DNA of 64,000 nucleotides, taken from contig CAVVSD010000008.1 in assembly GCA_963750895.1 (NCBI GenBank), positions 124,001 to 188,000 of the forward strand, given 5' to 3'. The translations under genes and the position numbers were made by a program. The notes beneath the pieces are model-generated. The model was not told the DNA's origin and made no database searches. It was given only the letters and a program-made list of their open reading frames with translations. The stretch comes from CAVVSD01 sp963750895 (GTDB lineage: Bacteria; Actinomycetota; Thermoleophilia; Solirubrobacterales; Solirubrobacteraceae). Positions 1 through 10,216 of this stretch are shown one piece after another. Numbering within the stretch: position 1 is the stretch's first letter; each line of letters starts with the position of its first letter.

Positions 1-180
1 CTCGAGATCGCGGAGCAGGGCGCGCAGATGGAGGAAGTCCTTCTGGACGGGGACCGGGTGACGCCGCGACCGTCGGATCTCGTCGATCGCATCGGCCGGG
101 AGAGTGTCACCGTCGGCGTGCGGGCCCGTCGTCCCGATCGTCGCCGATCTCGGCGATGGTGCGCCCCACCGCATGCCTAG
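1..180 (+). CDS. C-terminal fragment of an unrecognised protein
   Basis: An open frame enters from the left edge and ends at TAG 178-180, giving 59 residues. The first 45 residues look like ordinary coding sequence with mixed acidic and hydrophobic residues. The last 15 are arginine-rich and could be an out-of-frame tail, given how many indels the next genes carry. I do not recognise the family. It lies 18 bases before a GT2 gene on the same strand, so it may be an upstream member of the polysaccharide operon. Confidence 0.35.
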   Translation, partial: LEIAEQGAQMEEVLLDGDRVTPRPSDLVDRIGRESVTVGVRARRPDRRRSRRWCAPPHA

Positions 181-198
181 GGCAAGATACCCGCACGG

Positions 199-1135
199 AT
201 GGTCACCGCGCCCCTCGTCTCAGTGATCACGCCGTTCCTGGACGAGGCATCCCATCTCGACGACTGCGTCCGCAGTGTCCTGGCGCAGACCGATCGGTCG
301 TGGGAGCTCCTGCTCGTCGACGACGGCTCGACCGACGGCAGCGCGGGAATCGCGGCGCGGTGGGCGAGCGAGGACCCGGAGCGCATCCGCGTCCTCGCTC
401 ACCCGGGCGGGGTGAACCGGGGGCGCAGCGAGTCGCGCAACCTGGGGCTCTCGGCGGCGCGTGGCGAGTTCGTCGCGTTCCTCGACGCCGACGACGTCTT
501 CCTCCCCTTCAAGCTCGAGCGGCAGGTCGCGGTCCTCCGAGACCACCCGCAGGTCGGGATGCTCGTCGCCGCGTTCCTCCACTGGCACAGCCCCGCGCTC
601 GACGATCACCACCGCAAGCCGGACTTCGTCTCGCCGCTCGTGGCGGCGCCCGGCACCCTCCTGAACCCGCCGGACCTGCTCAGCGCGCTCCTGCGCGACG
701 AGGACGTCCACCCCGCCAACAACGCGATGCTGATCCGGAGCCGACGTGTGCCGTGACGTCGGTGGGTTCGACCCGACGTTCGACCTGTACGAGGACACGG
801 TGTTCCTCGCGCAAGGTGGCCCTCCGCACGTCTCGCGATCGTCAGCGGGGACTGCTCCGCCGTGTACCGACTGCATCCGGAGTCGACCTGCTTCCGCGCC
901 GAGGCGTCCGGCGAGTGGAGCGCGCACGGGACGAGCCCGGCGAGGCGCGCGTACCTCGAGTGGCTGGAGGCGTCACCTCGCGGCGGAGGCCGTCGACGAC
1001 CCGGAGGTCGTGCGACTGCTGCGTCGTGAGCTGCGTCCGTACCGGCAACCGGCCCGCCACGCCGCGGCGACGACGACAAGGTCGCTGCTCGGCAAGGGAC
1101 GCAGGCGGGCACGCCGCCTCGTTCGTCGACGATGA
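199..1135 (+). CDS. GT2 family glycosyltransferase, frame-disrupted
   Basis: Family 2 (GT-A fold) glycosyltransferase, expected to move a nucleotide sugar onto a surface glycan at the cytoplasmic membrane. The N-terminus has the SVITPFLDE strand, the DDGSTDGS nucleotide-binding motif and the LDADD metal-binding DxD motif; further on come the acceptor-side NNAMLIR and GGFDPTFDLYEDT segments. Start is ATG 199. The protein is continuous only across three frame changes near 743, 816 and 970: frames 1, 2, 1, 2 in turn. Conserved family sequence (for example VYRLHPESTCFRAE at about 862) continues in each, so single-base errors are more likely than decay. Its TGA overlaps the ATG of the next GT2 gene (ATGA), as in a translationally coupled operon. 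Confidence 0.8.
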
Positions 1136-2008
1136 GCCAAGCAGGCCCCGCCGAGGTCTCCATCGTCGTGCCGACCATCGGCCGCATCGAGATGCTCGAC
1201 GCATGCCTGGCGTTCCCTGCTCGGCTGTGGCCCGCGCGCGTCGGAGGTGATCGTGGTCGATCAGAGCGAGCGCGACGACGTCGCCGACCTGGTCGCCCGC
1301 ACCGGCGGCGACGTCAGGCGCCTGCGCAGCACCGGGCGTGGGATCAGCCGCGCGATGAACGAGGGCCTCGAGGCAGCACGCTTCGACCGGGTGCTCGTCA
1401 CGCACGACGACTGCGTCGTCGCGACCGACTGGGTCGGCCGCGCGACGGCCCACCTCGACGACCGGCCGGACCTGATCGTCACGGGTCGTGTCGAGCCGGG
1501 GGACGGCGGAGATCCGAGACTCGTGCCGTCGGTCAAGACAGACCCGTCGCCGCACGACTTCACCGGCGAGCGCACCTGTGGCGCGCTGTACCCGAACAAC
1601 ATGGCGCTGTGGCGACGTCCCGTCCTCGACTTCGGCGGGTTCGACGAGCGCCTGTGGTTCGCGGAGGACAACGACCTCAGCTACCGGTGGCTGCTCGACG
1701 GGCGCGCACTCCGCTACGAGCCGGACATGGTGGTCTGGCACCGCGACTGGCGGACGAGGGAGCAGCTCACCGGGGTCTACGTCGAGTACTGGCGCTCCCA
1801 GGGGGTTTTCTACGCCAAGCACCTGCTCCGGCGCGATCGCGCGATGGTGGGCTTCCTGGCGGAAGACGCCCATCAGGCGGCGCGTTACGGAGCAGCCAGG
1901 CTGCTCGGCCGGGCGCGCTCATGGTCCGACGATCGCAGCGGGATCTGGCGGGGCCTGCCGGTCGGACTCGTCGCGGGCGTCCGGCGGTTCGCGCGAGCCG
2001 ATGCCTGA
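1132..2008 (+). CDS. GT2 family glycosyltransferase
   Basis: Second GT2 glycosyltransferase of the operon. It opens with EVSIVVPTIGRIEML and continues with the VIVVDQSERDD nucleotide-binding segment, a THDDC metal site, NNMALWRRPVLDFGGFDERL and a WFAEDNDLSYRW acceptor motif. Start is ATG 1132, overlapping the previous stop by 4 bases. A single extra T at about 1213-1214 breaks the frame: removing it joins ACLA to SLLGCGPRASEVIVVDQ without loss. After that the frame is clean to TGA 2006-2008. It overlaps the PIG-L gene by 8 bases. The acceptor sugar cannot be read from sequence. Confidence 0.85.
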
Positions 2009-2780
2009 CACGCGTGCCGACCCCACCGCTCTGCTGATCGTGTCCCCGCACCTCGACGACGCCGTGCTCTCGTGCTTCGCGCTCCTGACCGGGCCGACGC
2101 CCGCGGACGTCCTGACGGTGTTCGCAGGCGCTCCCGTCCCGCCGCGGGTCGCCTGGTCGGAGCGCGCCATGGGTTTCGCCGACTCCGATGCGACGATGAC
2201 TGCCCGGCGCATCGAAGACACCCGCGCGCTGGAGGGGCTCACGCGAGCCACCGACACCATGGATCTTCTCGACGAGGACTACATCGACGACCGCCGCACG
2301 ACCGCCGATGCGGACGCGCTGCGTACGCGGGTGTCGGCGTGGGTCGCCGGAAACCCAGGGGGTCGGGTCACGGTCCCGGCCGGCGCTGGGAGGGTCCTGG
2401 GCCGTATCGGCGCCCGCCTGGAGCGGCTCCTCGGAGACCGGGGCAAGGTCACGCAGCACCCCGACCATGTCTTCGTCCGCGACGCCGTCGCCGAGCTCGT
2501 CGGAACCGGCGAGCTCGACGAGCTGCTGCTCTACGAGGAGCTCCCATACCTGTGGCACGGCGAGGCTACGGCGGAGTCGCGTCGGGTCGCGCGGCGAACG
2601 CGCGCAGCCCTCGCGCAGCTCGAGCTCCGCGTCGACCGCGACGCAAAAGCGTCCCGGATCGCGTGTTACGCGAGCCAGCTCGGTCACCTGGCGCTCGACG
2701 GTCGACGCCCGGACGACCCGGCGGCACTGCCGGAGGTCGAGCGGTACGCCCTGCTCACGACCCGGGCGGCGGTGCGATGA
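2001..2780 (+). CDS. PIG-L/LmbE family N-acetylglucosaminyl deacetylase
   Basis: Intact 259-residue protein of the PIG-L (LmbE) zinc-dependent deacetylase family, which removes N-acetyl groups from GlcNAc-type substrates. The metal site is visible as SPHLDDAVLSC near residue 13 (the family's PHxDD motif) and a QHPDHVFVRDAV segment near residue 153 that supplies the second histidine. Start is ATG 2001, inside the end of the upstream GT2 gene; it overlaps the methyltransferase by 4 bases. PIG-L, GT2 and a class I methyltransferase in this order is a common actinobacterial glycan-modification set, so the substrate is probably a surface glycan or its lipid-linked precursor rather than a mycothiol intermediate. 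That last point is inference from context. Confidence 0.85.
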   Translation: MPDTRADPTALLIVSPHLDDAVLSCFALLTGPTPADVLTVFAGAPVPPRVAWSERAMGFADSDATMTARRIEDTRALEGLTRATDTMDLLDEDYIDDRRTTADADALRTRVSAWVAGNPGGRVTVPAGAGRVLGRIGARLERLLGDRGKVTQHPDHVFVRDAVAELVGTGELDELLLYEELPYLWHGEATAESRRVARRTRAALAQLELRVDRDAKASRIACYASQLGHLALDGRRPDDPAALPEVERYALLTTRAAVR

Positions 2781-3575
2781 CCGGCCGAGACCTGTCCGCG
2801 CGGATCCGACCTGCCGTCAAGCGGGTGATCCCCGCGCAGGCGCGCCGTGCCCTCCGCACGTATGTCCGCCCGGTCTGGCCGCCGGTCGGGCTGGCTCGGC
2901 TCGGATCGCTTCGCCGGCTGACCCCGCTCGGACGGGAGTTCTGGGATCGCGGCGAGCCGATCGACCGCTACTACATCGAGCGTTTCCTGCGTCAGCAGGC
3001 TGGCCAGGACGACTACGTCACGGGCGACGTACGCGGGCGGGTCGCTCGAGATCGGCGACACCTACTACGCGGTGACGATCGGCGGCTGGGGCCACGAGCG
3101 CTCCGCCATCACCGCACTGGACGTCCTGAGCCCCGACCCGGCTGCGTCGCAGGCCACGATCCGCGGAGACCTGACGGATCTGCCGCAGGTCGCCGATGAC
3201 ACGTTCGACTGCATCATCTGCACGCAGACGCTGCTGTTGATCTACGACGTGCGCGCAGCCATCGCAACCATGCACCGCATTCTCAAGCCGGGTGGCGTCG
3301 TGCTCGCGACGGTGCCGGGGATCAGCCCGCTGTGCCGGCCGGACGCGAGTCTGTGGGGTGACTTCTGGCGCTTCACGTCGCGCTCGGCCGAGCGACTGTT
3401 CGCCGAGACCTTCGGCGCGGCGGGCGTGACGGTCGAGTCCTACGGCAACGTCCTCTCCACGACCGCGTTCCTGCATCGCATGGGCGTGGCCGAGCTCAAG
3501 CAGGCCGAGCTGGATCTCCGCGACCCCGACTTCGAGCTCATCATCGGCGTACGAGCGATCAAGCAGGCGGACTGA
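2777..3575 (+). CDS. Class I SAM-dependent methyltransferase
   Basis: Type 11 SAM-dependent methyltransferase of the kind found in actinobacterial glycan clusters. About 85 N-terminal residues precede a SLEIGDTYYAVTIGG segment (the modified SAM motif I of this subgroup). Then follow ATIRGDLTDLPQVADDTFDCIIC and the ILKPGGVVLATVPG post-motif region. Start is ATG 2777 overlapping the PIG-L stop. One indel between about 3025 and 3045 moves the frame; the protein is otherwise complete at about 265 residues. It ends at 3575 and overlaps by 17 bases the end of the converging GT2 gene. Likely methylates a sugar of the surface polysaccharide. Confidence 0.8.
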
Positions 3576-5670
3576 GCCGCAGGAGCCGCTCGATCCGGGG
3601 ACGCGAAGCGAGCATCTGCTTCACGAGCCGTCCCTCCAGAGCGTCCCACGTCCACTCCCTGATCGGGTCGTGCCGGCCCAGCGCGGCGAGGGGCACGTCG
3701 TCGAGCGTGACACGCAGCTCCACGGGTCCTCCGGCGGGATCGAGCGCCAGCGGTGCTGGACGCGCCAGCTCGATGCGCACATCGTCCGCGACCGACGTGT
3801 CGAGCCGCTTCACCAGCTGAGCGAGCTCGGATATGTCCGGGACGGCGTCGCGCAGCCCCCGCACGTAGGCCGTCGCCGTCAGACGGCGGATGAACGGCGC
3901 GGATCGCGTCCTGCCGAGCGCGCGCTCTAGGACCCGGACTGCGAGCGGCCCGTGCTCCAACACCAGCCCGGCGAGCAGCGGCGCGCGAAACATCGCACGG
4001 GCCTGAGCGGACAGCGGGCGATCACCGGACCCCATCGAGGTCAGTGGCAGCGTCGGGCCGAGTCGCGGCTGGCGCCGCGCGAGCTCGACGTCGAAGCGGG
4101 CCTGCTGACGAATCTGCGCGAGCCCCGGACCCAGCCCAGCGCTCGGCAGGTGCCACGCCAGCGCGTCCTCGTGCAGGCCGAAGCGCGCGCCGGCCCCGAC
4201 GAGCCGCACGCCGCACTCCTGGTCGTCGTGGCGTCGCATCGTCTCGTCGAACCAGCCCGCCCGGTCCAGGAGGCTGCGGCGCAGCGACGTGTTGCCGACG
4301 GAGAAGTCGAAGTACGACCAGCCGTGCTCCGGCTCGGCCTTGCGGCGGTAGTGGTCCTCCCACTCGACACGCTGGTACAGCGACCAGAGATCCGCTCGCC
4401 CGCGCGGCTGGGTCACTGCGCGGCCCACGGCCACGTACGAGGGATCCGCCCCGAGGTGCGCCGACGCATGCGCCGCGACGAAGCCAGGCGCGGGGACCAT
4501 GTCGTCGTCGAGGTTCACGACGACGTCGTGCGACGCCGCGCGGATACCGGCGTTGCGGCTCGCGGCGACCCCGCTGTTCGGCCGGTCGAGCACCCGGCAC
4601 GCGAACGGGCTCTCCCGCTCGCGCAAGGCCGCCTGACTCCCGTCGGTGCTGCCATCCAGGACGACGACGACCTCGAACGCCTCCGACGGGGTCGATCTGC
4701 CGTTCGAGTGCGGCGAGGAGCCGCAGGAGATCATCGCGGCGGTCGAAGGATGGGATCACGACCGAGACCGGCGGCCCACCCGGCGCTCGAGCCACGAGGG
4801 GCGCGAACGGGGCGCGGACGCGCGGCCGGTCGCCCCGACGCCGCCGGCGCGTGACCGGACCACGCGGTGCATACACGTCCGCGAACACCGCCCGTGCCGG
4901 GTCGTAGACGACACGAAACCCCTCCCGCAGGACGTCGTGCAGCAGCTGCGCCGGCCGCTCGAGCGCCGTGCGGACGCCCGATTCGGTGGTCACGAGCTCC
5001 CGCCGGACGATGAGGTTCTCCGGCGCTGCCAACCGCTCCGCGAGGGACCGGGGGTCGAGGCCACATCCGTCGGCGAGCGACACCGTCGACAGGACCCGAC
5101 GCGGGCCGAGATCGAGCCGTGGGGGAGCCGGCGGCGCTGCCGTGAAGCCGGTGAGGCACGCCACCAGCGAGTCGACCGCCTCCGCCGGAAGGCCCGTCAG
5201 CCAGGTCCGCTCGGGCGTCGCCGCGTCCGTCGTGAACGCGACCCAGGGGCTGCGGTCCGCATCGAGCACGCCCGCCAGCTCGCCGGGAGAGAGTCCGTCG
5301 GTCCCGGAGGCTGCGACGAGAACGCGGCCTGCGCCCGGAAGCGAGGCCATGGCCGCCACGGCCCGCCCGAGCCGCTCGCCCCTTCCCCTGCCGTGATGAC
5401 GACCGTCGCCCCCGGTCCCGGGTCTGCGGTCCGCGCGGTGCGCAGGACCGCTCGGCGGAGCGCGAGGCGCAGCAGGTGCTCGGCGACGCGGTCGCCGAGC
5501 CGGTCCTCGATGCGCGCGAGGACACGCTCTGGGCTCAGGGGTCCATCGCACCGGACGACACCGAGGACCGCGGGGCCATGTGAGACGACGAGATCGGTCG
5601 GTGCGCCGTCGTCAGCAGCGGCGATCGGCCTCAGGGGACGGGCGAGGTCGACCCGGACCGTCGGACTCAC
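3559..5670 (-). CDS. Large GT2 glycosyltransferase with N-terminal extension, frame-disrupted
   Basis: About 700-residue protein read in three successive frames, breaking near 5405 and 4745. The N-terminal 290 residues (from GTG 5670) are a domain I cannot name, containing PSWVAFTTDA-like strands that may be a second degenerate sugar-transferase fold. The central part is a clear GT2 domain: PVSVVIPSFDRRDDLLRLL, then EVVVVLDGSTDGS, VVNLDDDMVPAPGF (DxD), FDFSVGNTSLRR and ETMRRHDDQECGVRL. The C-terminal 170 residues are helical and unassigned. GTG 5670 overlaps the stop of the Wzt-like ATPase (GTGA), so it is the last gene of a Wzm-Wzt-GT operon. Such large GTs beside ABC exporters often build or cap the exported chain; that is inference. 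Confidence 0.75.
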
Positions 5671-6915
5671 GGTCTGGCGATGCTCGGTCCGCTCGTCACG
5701 GCGCGCATGGCCCACGCCACGTTCGGCGCCACGATGCGGGATCGCTGGACGGCGTCTGCGCGGTCGCCGACAGCCGGGGCGACCGTCAGCGTCATCGCAT
5801 CGCGGTGGACGTGGTCCTCTCCCGCGGCGATCGCCGACCCCATCCAGACCCCGAGGGTGTACGGGCCCGGTGCCAGGCCCGGCGCCAAGGACAGATCGAT
5901 CTCGAAGATCCCCGTCCCATCGCTCGTGATCGGACGGCGTCCCGTGTCGGACCACGCCTCGTCGAGGACCTGGATCCCCCGCCGGTCCGCGAGGTACACG
6001 GCGACGTCGAGGTCGGGCAGCGGGCGGCTCGTTGTGAAGCGGAGGCGGACGGTGAACGCGTCGTCGCGTCGCAGCAGCTCCATCGGTTCGCCGCTCTCGC
6101 TGAGGAGCGACACCGACGTCAGGGCGACCGGGCCCTCGTCCTCTTCGCCGAACTCCACGTGCGACGAGCCCGCGAGCCCCGACCGCAGGTACTCCGCGAT
6201 GACCTCGCCCGTCGGCCCGTCCGCACGCACGCGTCCGGCGTCGATCCACAGCGTGCGTGAGCAGAGCTGCTGGACCGCGCCGAGGTCGTGGCTCACGAAG
6301 ACGATCGTCCGGCCGCTGCGCCCGATCTCCGACATCTTCCCGAGACATCGCTGCTGGAACTCGGCGTCCCCGACCGCGAGCACCTCGTCGACGACGAGGA
6401 TGCGCGGCAGGACGTGGGCCGCGACGGCGAACGCGAGCCGAAGCTCCATGCCGCTCGAGTAGCGCTTGAGCGGGGTGTCGAGGAACGGCTGGACCCCGGC
6501 GAAGTCGACGATCTCGTCGAATCGTGCGGCGATCTGCGCACGCGGCATGCCCAGGATCGAGCCGTTGAGGAAGACGTTCTCACGACCGGTGAGCTCAGGG
6601 TGGAACCCGGTCCCGACCTCGAGCAGCGCGCCCGGGCGGCCACGCATGCGGGCGAAGCCCTCCGTGGGCTCCGTGATCCGGGCGAGGAGCTTCAGGAGCG
6701 TGCTCTTGCCCGCACCGTTGCGACCGATCACGCCGAGGGTCTCCCCCTCCGGCACGTCGAAGCTGACGTCGCGCAGCGCCCAGAAGTCCCGTCGCGTCCG
6801 GCTCGTCGCGGCCCCTGCGAGCGAGCACGTCGCGGAGCGTCGCGTATCGCGCCAGGTCCTCGCCGATGCGATAGCGCTTCCCGAGCCCCCGGACGATGAT
6901 GGCCTCGGCGTCCAT
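5667..6915 (-). CDS. wzt: Polysaccharide ABC transporter ATP-binding protein with Wzt C-terminal domain
   Basis: ATPase of a polysaccharide ABC-2 exporter, energising movement of a lipid-linked glycan across the membrane with the adjacent permease. It has Walker A GRNGAGKST, an LSGG-region equivalent RYSSGMELRLAFA, Walker B ILVVDEVLAVGD and the H-loop FVSHD. After about residue 270 comes an immunoglobulin-like Wzt C-terminal domain, with phrases such as FTVRLRFTTSRPLPDLDVAVYLAD and GPYTLGVWMGSAI. In E. coli O9a Wzt this domain recognises the capped chain. Start is ATG 6915, sharing one base with the permease stop. One indel near 6805, just before Walker A, breaks the frame; removing it gives about 415 residues, normal for the family. 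Confidence 0.88.
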
Positions 6916-7754
6916 CAGATCCGGTCGGCGATCTGCCGGCCGGCGCGCTGGAAGTAGACGACGCCGCTGAGGAGCACCAGGATCCCCGTCGCCAGCGAGA
7001 CGAGGTCGGCGGCCGGCGGCGGCGGACCGTCCACGGTGGCCCAGCGGAACCCATCGATCACGCCGACCATCGGGTTGAGTGCGAACACGATCCGACCGAA
7101 GCCGTCGATGAGCGAGCTCGGGAACACCACGGGGCTGGCGAAGAACCAGATCTGCAGGATGAACGCGAGCGTGTACCGCACGTCGCGATACAGGGCGTTG
7201 AGCGCGCCGAGCCAGAGCCCGACGCCGAGCGCGACGCCCAGCGCCGCCAGGATCCAGAGAGGCAGCGTCAAGAGCGCGAGCCCAGGCGCGGTGTCATGGA
7301 TCACCATCGCCGCGGCGAGGACGAGCAGGCCCGGGACCAGGTCGACGAGGCCCGGGAGGACTGCGGCGACGGGAGCGAGGATTCGCGGGAAGTACGCCTT
7401 CGTGACGAGCTCGCGGTTGTCCACGAGGCTCTCGGCGCCCGCGTTCGTCCCCGAGGACACGAACGTCCAAGGAACCAGGCCCGCGAGCACGAACACCAGG
7501 TAGTCGATGCCGTCACTCGGTACGTCGACGAGCTTCCCGAGCGTGAGGGTGAAGATGACCGCGGCGATCACCGGCTGCAGCACGACCCAGGCGACACCGA
7601 TGACGGTCTGCTTGTACCGAAGCTTCAGGTCGCGGAGCGCCAGGTGGAGCGCGACCTCGCGGAACGCCCACAGCTCGGCCGGGCGGAGGCTCGGCCACCA
7701 GCCTCGCGGCGCGCTGTTCTCGAACCATGGCTCTGCAGCGCGGCTGGCCTCCAC
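6915..7754 (-). CDS. wzm: Polysaccharide ABC transporter permease (ABC-2 type)
   Basis: Intact 279-residue ABC-2 permease. The N-terminal cytosolic helix with LALRDLKLRYKQTVIGVAW is the signature of TagG/Wzm/RfbA-type exporters. About six membrane segments follow, including VVLQPVIAAVIFTLTLG, LVFVLAGLVPWTF and ALGVALGVGLWLGAL, and the conserved NPMVGVIDGFRW motif sits near residue 230. Start is GTG 7754. The stop TGA overlaps the ATG of the ATPase by one base. The gene is divergent from the Wzz-like gene, with 69 bases between them for both promoters. Confidence 0.9.
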   Translation of the reverse strand: MEASRAAEPWFENSAPRGWWPSLRPAELWAFREVALHLALRDLKLRYKQTVIGVAWVVLQPVIAAVIFTLTLGKLVDVPSDGIDYLVFVLAGLVPWTFVSSGTNAGAESLVDNRELVTKAYFPRILAPVAAVLPGLVDLVPGLLVLAAAMVIHDTAPGLALLTLPLWILAALGVALGVGLWLGALNALYRDVRYTLAFILQIWFFASPVVFPSSLIDGFGRIVFALNPMVGVIDGFRWATVDGPPPPAADLVSLATGILVLLSGVVYFQRAGRQIADRI

Positions 7755-7823
7755 GCCACGAGAGTATTCCTGCGCGGTCGGCGCCTATTTCAGTCCTGAA
7801 CCCCGCCTTGCTACGGTCGATCG

Positions 7824-8772
7824 GTGTCATCGGAAGACGTGACTCCCCAGCGCGCTGAGCTGTCTCGGGTGGAATGGTTCAGCGACGCAGACGGAAACCG
7901 CAAGGACCGCGGACCCCGTGGAGAGGTCGTCTCGGCCGCGCCCGGGCACGCGCAGCCCCGCCGATTCGGCCGCGAGCAGCGGCGGCTCGAGCCTGTTCAG
8001 GAGGCACCGATCCCGCCTCGTAGCCCCAGTGGCGCCCGGTCGATCTGGCGTGCGAAATGGCTCATCCTGTTGGCCGCGATCGTCGCGGGCGGGCTTGCCT
8101 ACGGCGCCAGCCAGCTGATGAACGAGACGTTCCGCTCCTCGACGATCGTGCGTGTGAGCGTCGCGCCAGGCTCATCGTCGAGCCAGGACGCGATCGGCGC
8201 CTCGAACGACCTGTCGCAGCAATACGCCCAGCTGGTGACCTCGGACGCCGTCGTCGAGCGCGCGTCGAAGGCCCTCGGCATCCCGGCTTCCGAGCTCTCC
8301 GGTCAGGTCTCATCCGGCACGGTGCAGGACCAGAACCTGGTCCGCATCGAGGCCACGGCCCATACGGGCGCTGAAGCCATGCGACGGACGGAGGCGGTCG
8401 CCGATGCGTTCACGAAGGTCGTGACGCAGAGCAACGAGCGCCAGGCGCGCCAGTACCGGCGTACGTTGGAGCGCCCGCTTGCGCTCGCTGGATCGCGACA
8501 TCGCAAGGATGCGCGACGACATCTCCGAGGCGTCCACCGCGGACCGCAAGGATCGGCTCCGCGACTCGCTGAACCTGCTGCTGACCGAGCGTTCGCGACA
8601 GGCGGCCGACATCGACCAGTCCGTCGCCTCCGTGCTGCCGGCCATCGATCCGGTGTCGCGCGCGAGCGCCGCGGCGCAGATCCAGCCGAAGCCGAAGCTG
8701 TACACGATCGGCGCGGCGATCATCGCCGCACTCGTCGCAGCGCAGATCGCAGTCGCAGTTCGCCGACCGTAG
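7824..8772 (+). CDS. Wzz/YveK-type chain-length or tyrosine-autokinase adaptor protein
   Basis: Polysaccharide co-polymerase family membrane protein that sets chain length of Wzy-type polymers. A basic, proline-rich cytosolic N-terminus of about 75 residues leads into the first membrane segment WLILLAAIVAGGLAYGASQLM. An extracytoplasmic part follows with the SSTIVRVSVAPG and SQQYAQLVTSDAVVERASKALGI segments typical of Wzz domains. A second membrane segment IGAAIIAALVAAQIAVAVRRP lies at the C-terminus. Start is GTG 7824. One indel near 8480 separates the coiled region ITRSLDRDIARMRDDISEAS from the N-terminal part. No kinase domain is fused. It precedes an O-antigen ligase-type gene, fitting a Wzy-dependent pathway. 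Confidence 0.8.
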
Positions 8773-8774
8773 GC

Positions 8775-10214
8775 GTGGGCATCGTGACCGCGGTCGTCCG
8801 CCCGTCGCCTCGGATCCTCGCAGCCGCGGTCGCCGGCATGCTCGCAGTGCTCAGCGCTGCCGGCGTGACGTCCTACCTCGCGTTCGACCAGGCGTCGTCC
8901 CTGAAGTGGGGCGATCACCGTCGTCGGCTCGTGCCTGCTCGTGGTGGCCGCGCACCGCGCGCGAGCCGTTGCGGCTCATCGTGGCGCTGGCGATCGTCGC
9001 CGCGCCGTTCTCGAGCTTCCACGCCTCGTTCCTCGGGGTCGACGTCTCGGTCCTCTGGCCCATCCTCGCGCTGGGTTGGCTCGTCGCGATCCTCGGGCGT
9101 GAGCCGTCGCCTCGGCCGATCGAAGCTCGCGCTCGCGTCCGTCTGGTTCGTCGGGCTGCTCTCCGTCCCGCTCCTCGAGGCCGACGGCCTCGGGACGCAG
9201 ACGACGCTCCTCGCGACGATGGTCGCCATGGCGCTGGCTCGTGGCGCAGGTCGCACGCGCGCCCGGCGGCGCGGCCATCGTCCTCGGCGCGCTCGGCGCC
9301 GGCGCGGTGCTGCAGGCGGGCGATCGCGATCTGGCAGTTCCACACCGGCACCAGCTCAACCTCTACGGCGGTGCCGGCGACGCCGTTTTCGGCAGCAACT
9401 ACTTCTTCTCGTTCGACGACATCAACCGGCCGACAGGCGGCCTGGAAGATCCGATCTCGCTCGGCAACGTCCTCGCGCTCGGCTCCCGGCGCTCCTGTAC
9501 TCGGTCGCTGACAGCGAGGCCCTGCTCGTGCGACTGGCCGCGATTGCTCGGTGCCGGCGTGGTGCTGTACGCCTTGTCGATCTCCCTCTCGCGGATGAGC
9601 TGGTTCGGGGCGGTCGTCGGCGTCGTGATCGCCGTCGCGCTCCTGCCACGAGGCTGGCGCCTCCGGCCGGGCTCGGGGTCGCGCCTCGTCGCCGTCGTGA
9701 CGGTCAGCGTCGCCATGGCAGCCGGCGGACAGACGCTCGTCGACCGCTTCGACACGGCGCTCGCCCCGACCGCACAGAGCTCCGTGACCCGCGGAGGGCG
9801 ACGAGACCCGTCTGCGTCTCTGGGCCGCCGGGCGCGGACATCGCGCTGGCGAACCCCGTGGTCGGCGTCGGGTTCGGGGACCTGCCACGCCGAACTCGGG
9901 AAGTACGGCCTCGACTACGGCTCGCTGCACGCACGTGCACTCGACGTATCTCATGATCGCGGCATGTGGCGGGCGCCTCGGGGTGGCTGGCGTTGCTCGA
10001 TCATCCTGTGGGCGTATCGTGGCCGACGTCCGTGTCGGGCGAAGGGCGAATCCGATGGCCGCCGCGCGCTGGCGGGCTGTCTCGGCGTGACGCTCGTGGT
10101 CTGGCTCACGGACTGGACGATCGGCTATCCGCCGGTGGCCGCGTTGTTCGCTACCGTTTTCGGCGCCGCCGCCGGCCTGGCTCGGCAGTGTGCCACACCC
10201 CGAGCGCCGAGTGA
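8775..10214 (+). CDS. O-antigen ligase/polymerase family membrane protein, heavily frame-disrupted
   Basis: A Wzy/WaaL-type polytopic membrane protein assembled across at least five frame changes (near 8920, 9105, 9240, 9810 and 9930, with more toward the end). Hydrophobic segments continue across the breaks: ILAAAVAGMLAVLSAAGVTSYL, LIVALAIVAAPFSSF, LASVWFVGLLSVPLL, IVLGALGAGAVL. Then comes the family-typical loop DPISLGNVLALG, SLSRMSWFGAVVGVVIAVALL, ANPVVGVGFGDL and a last segment LVVWLTDWTIGYPPVAALF. Start is probably GTG 8775, two bases after the Wzz stop; the end near TGA 10212-10214 is uncertain. Its place between Wzz and a glycosyltransferase supports a polymerase role. Confidence 0.7.
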
Positions 10215-10216
10215 CC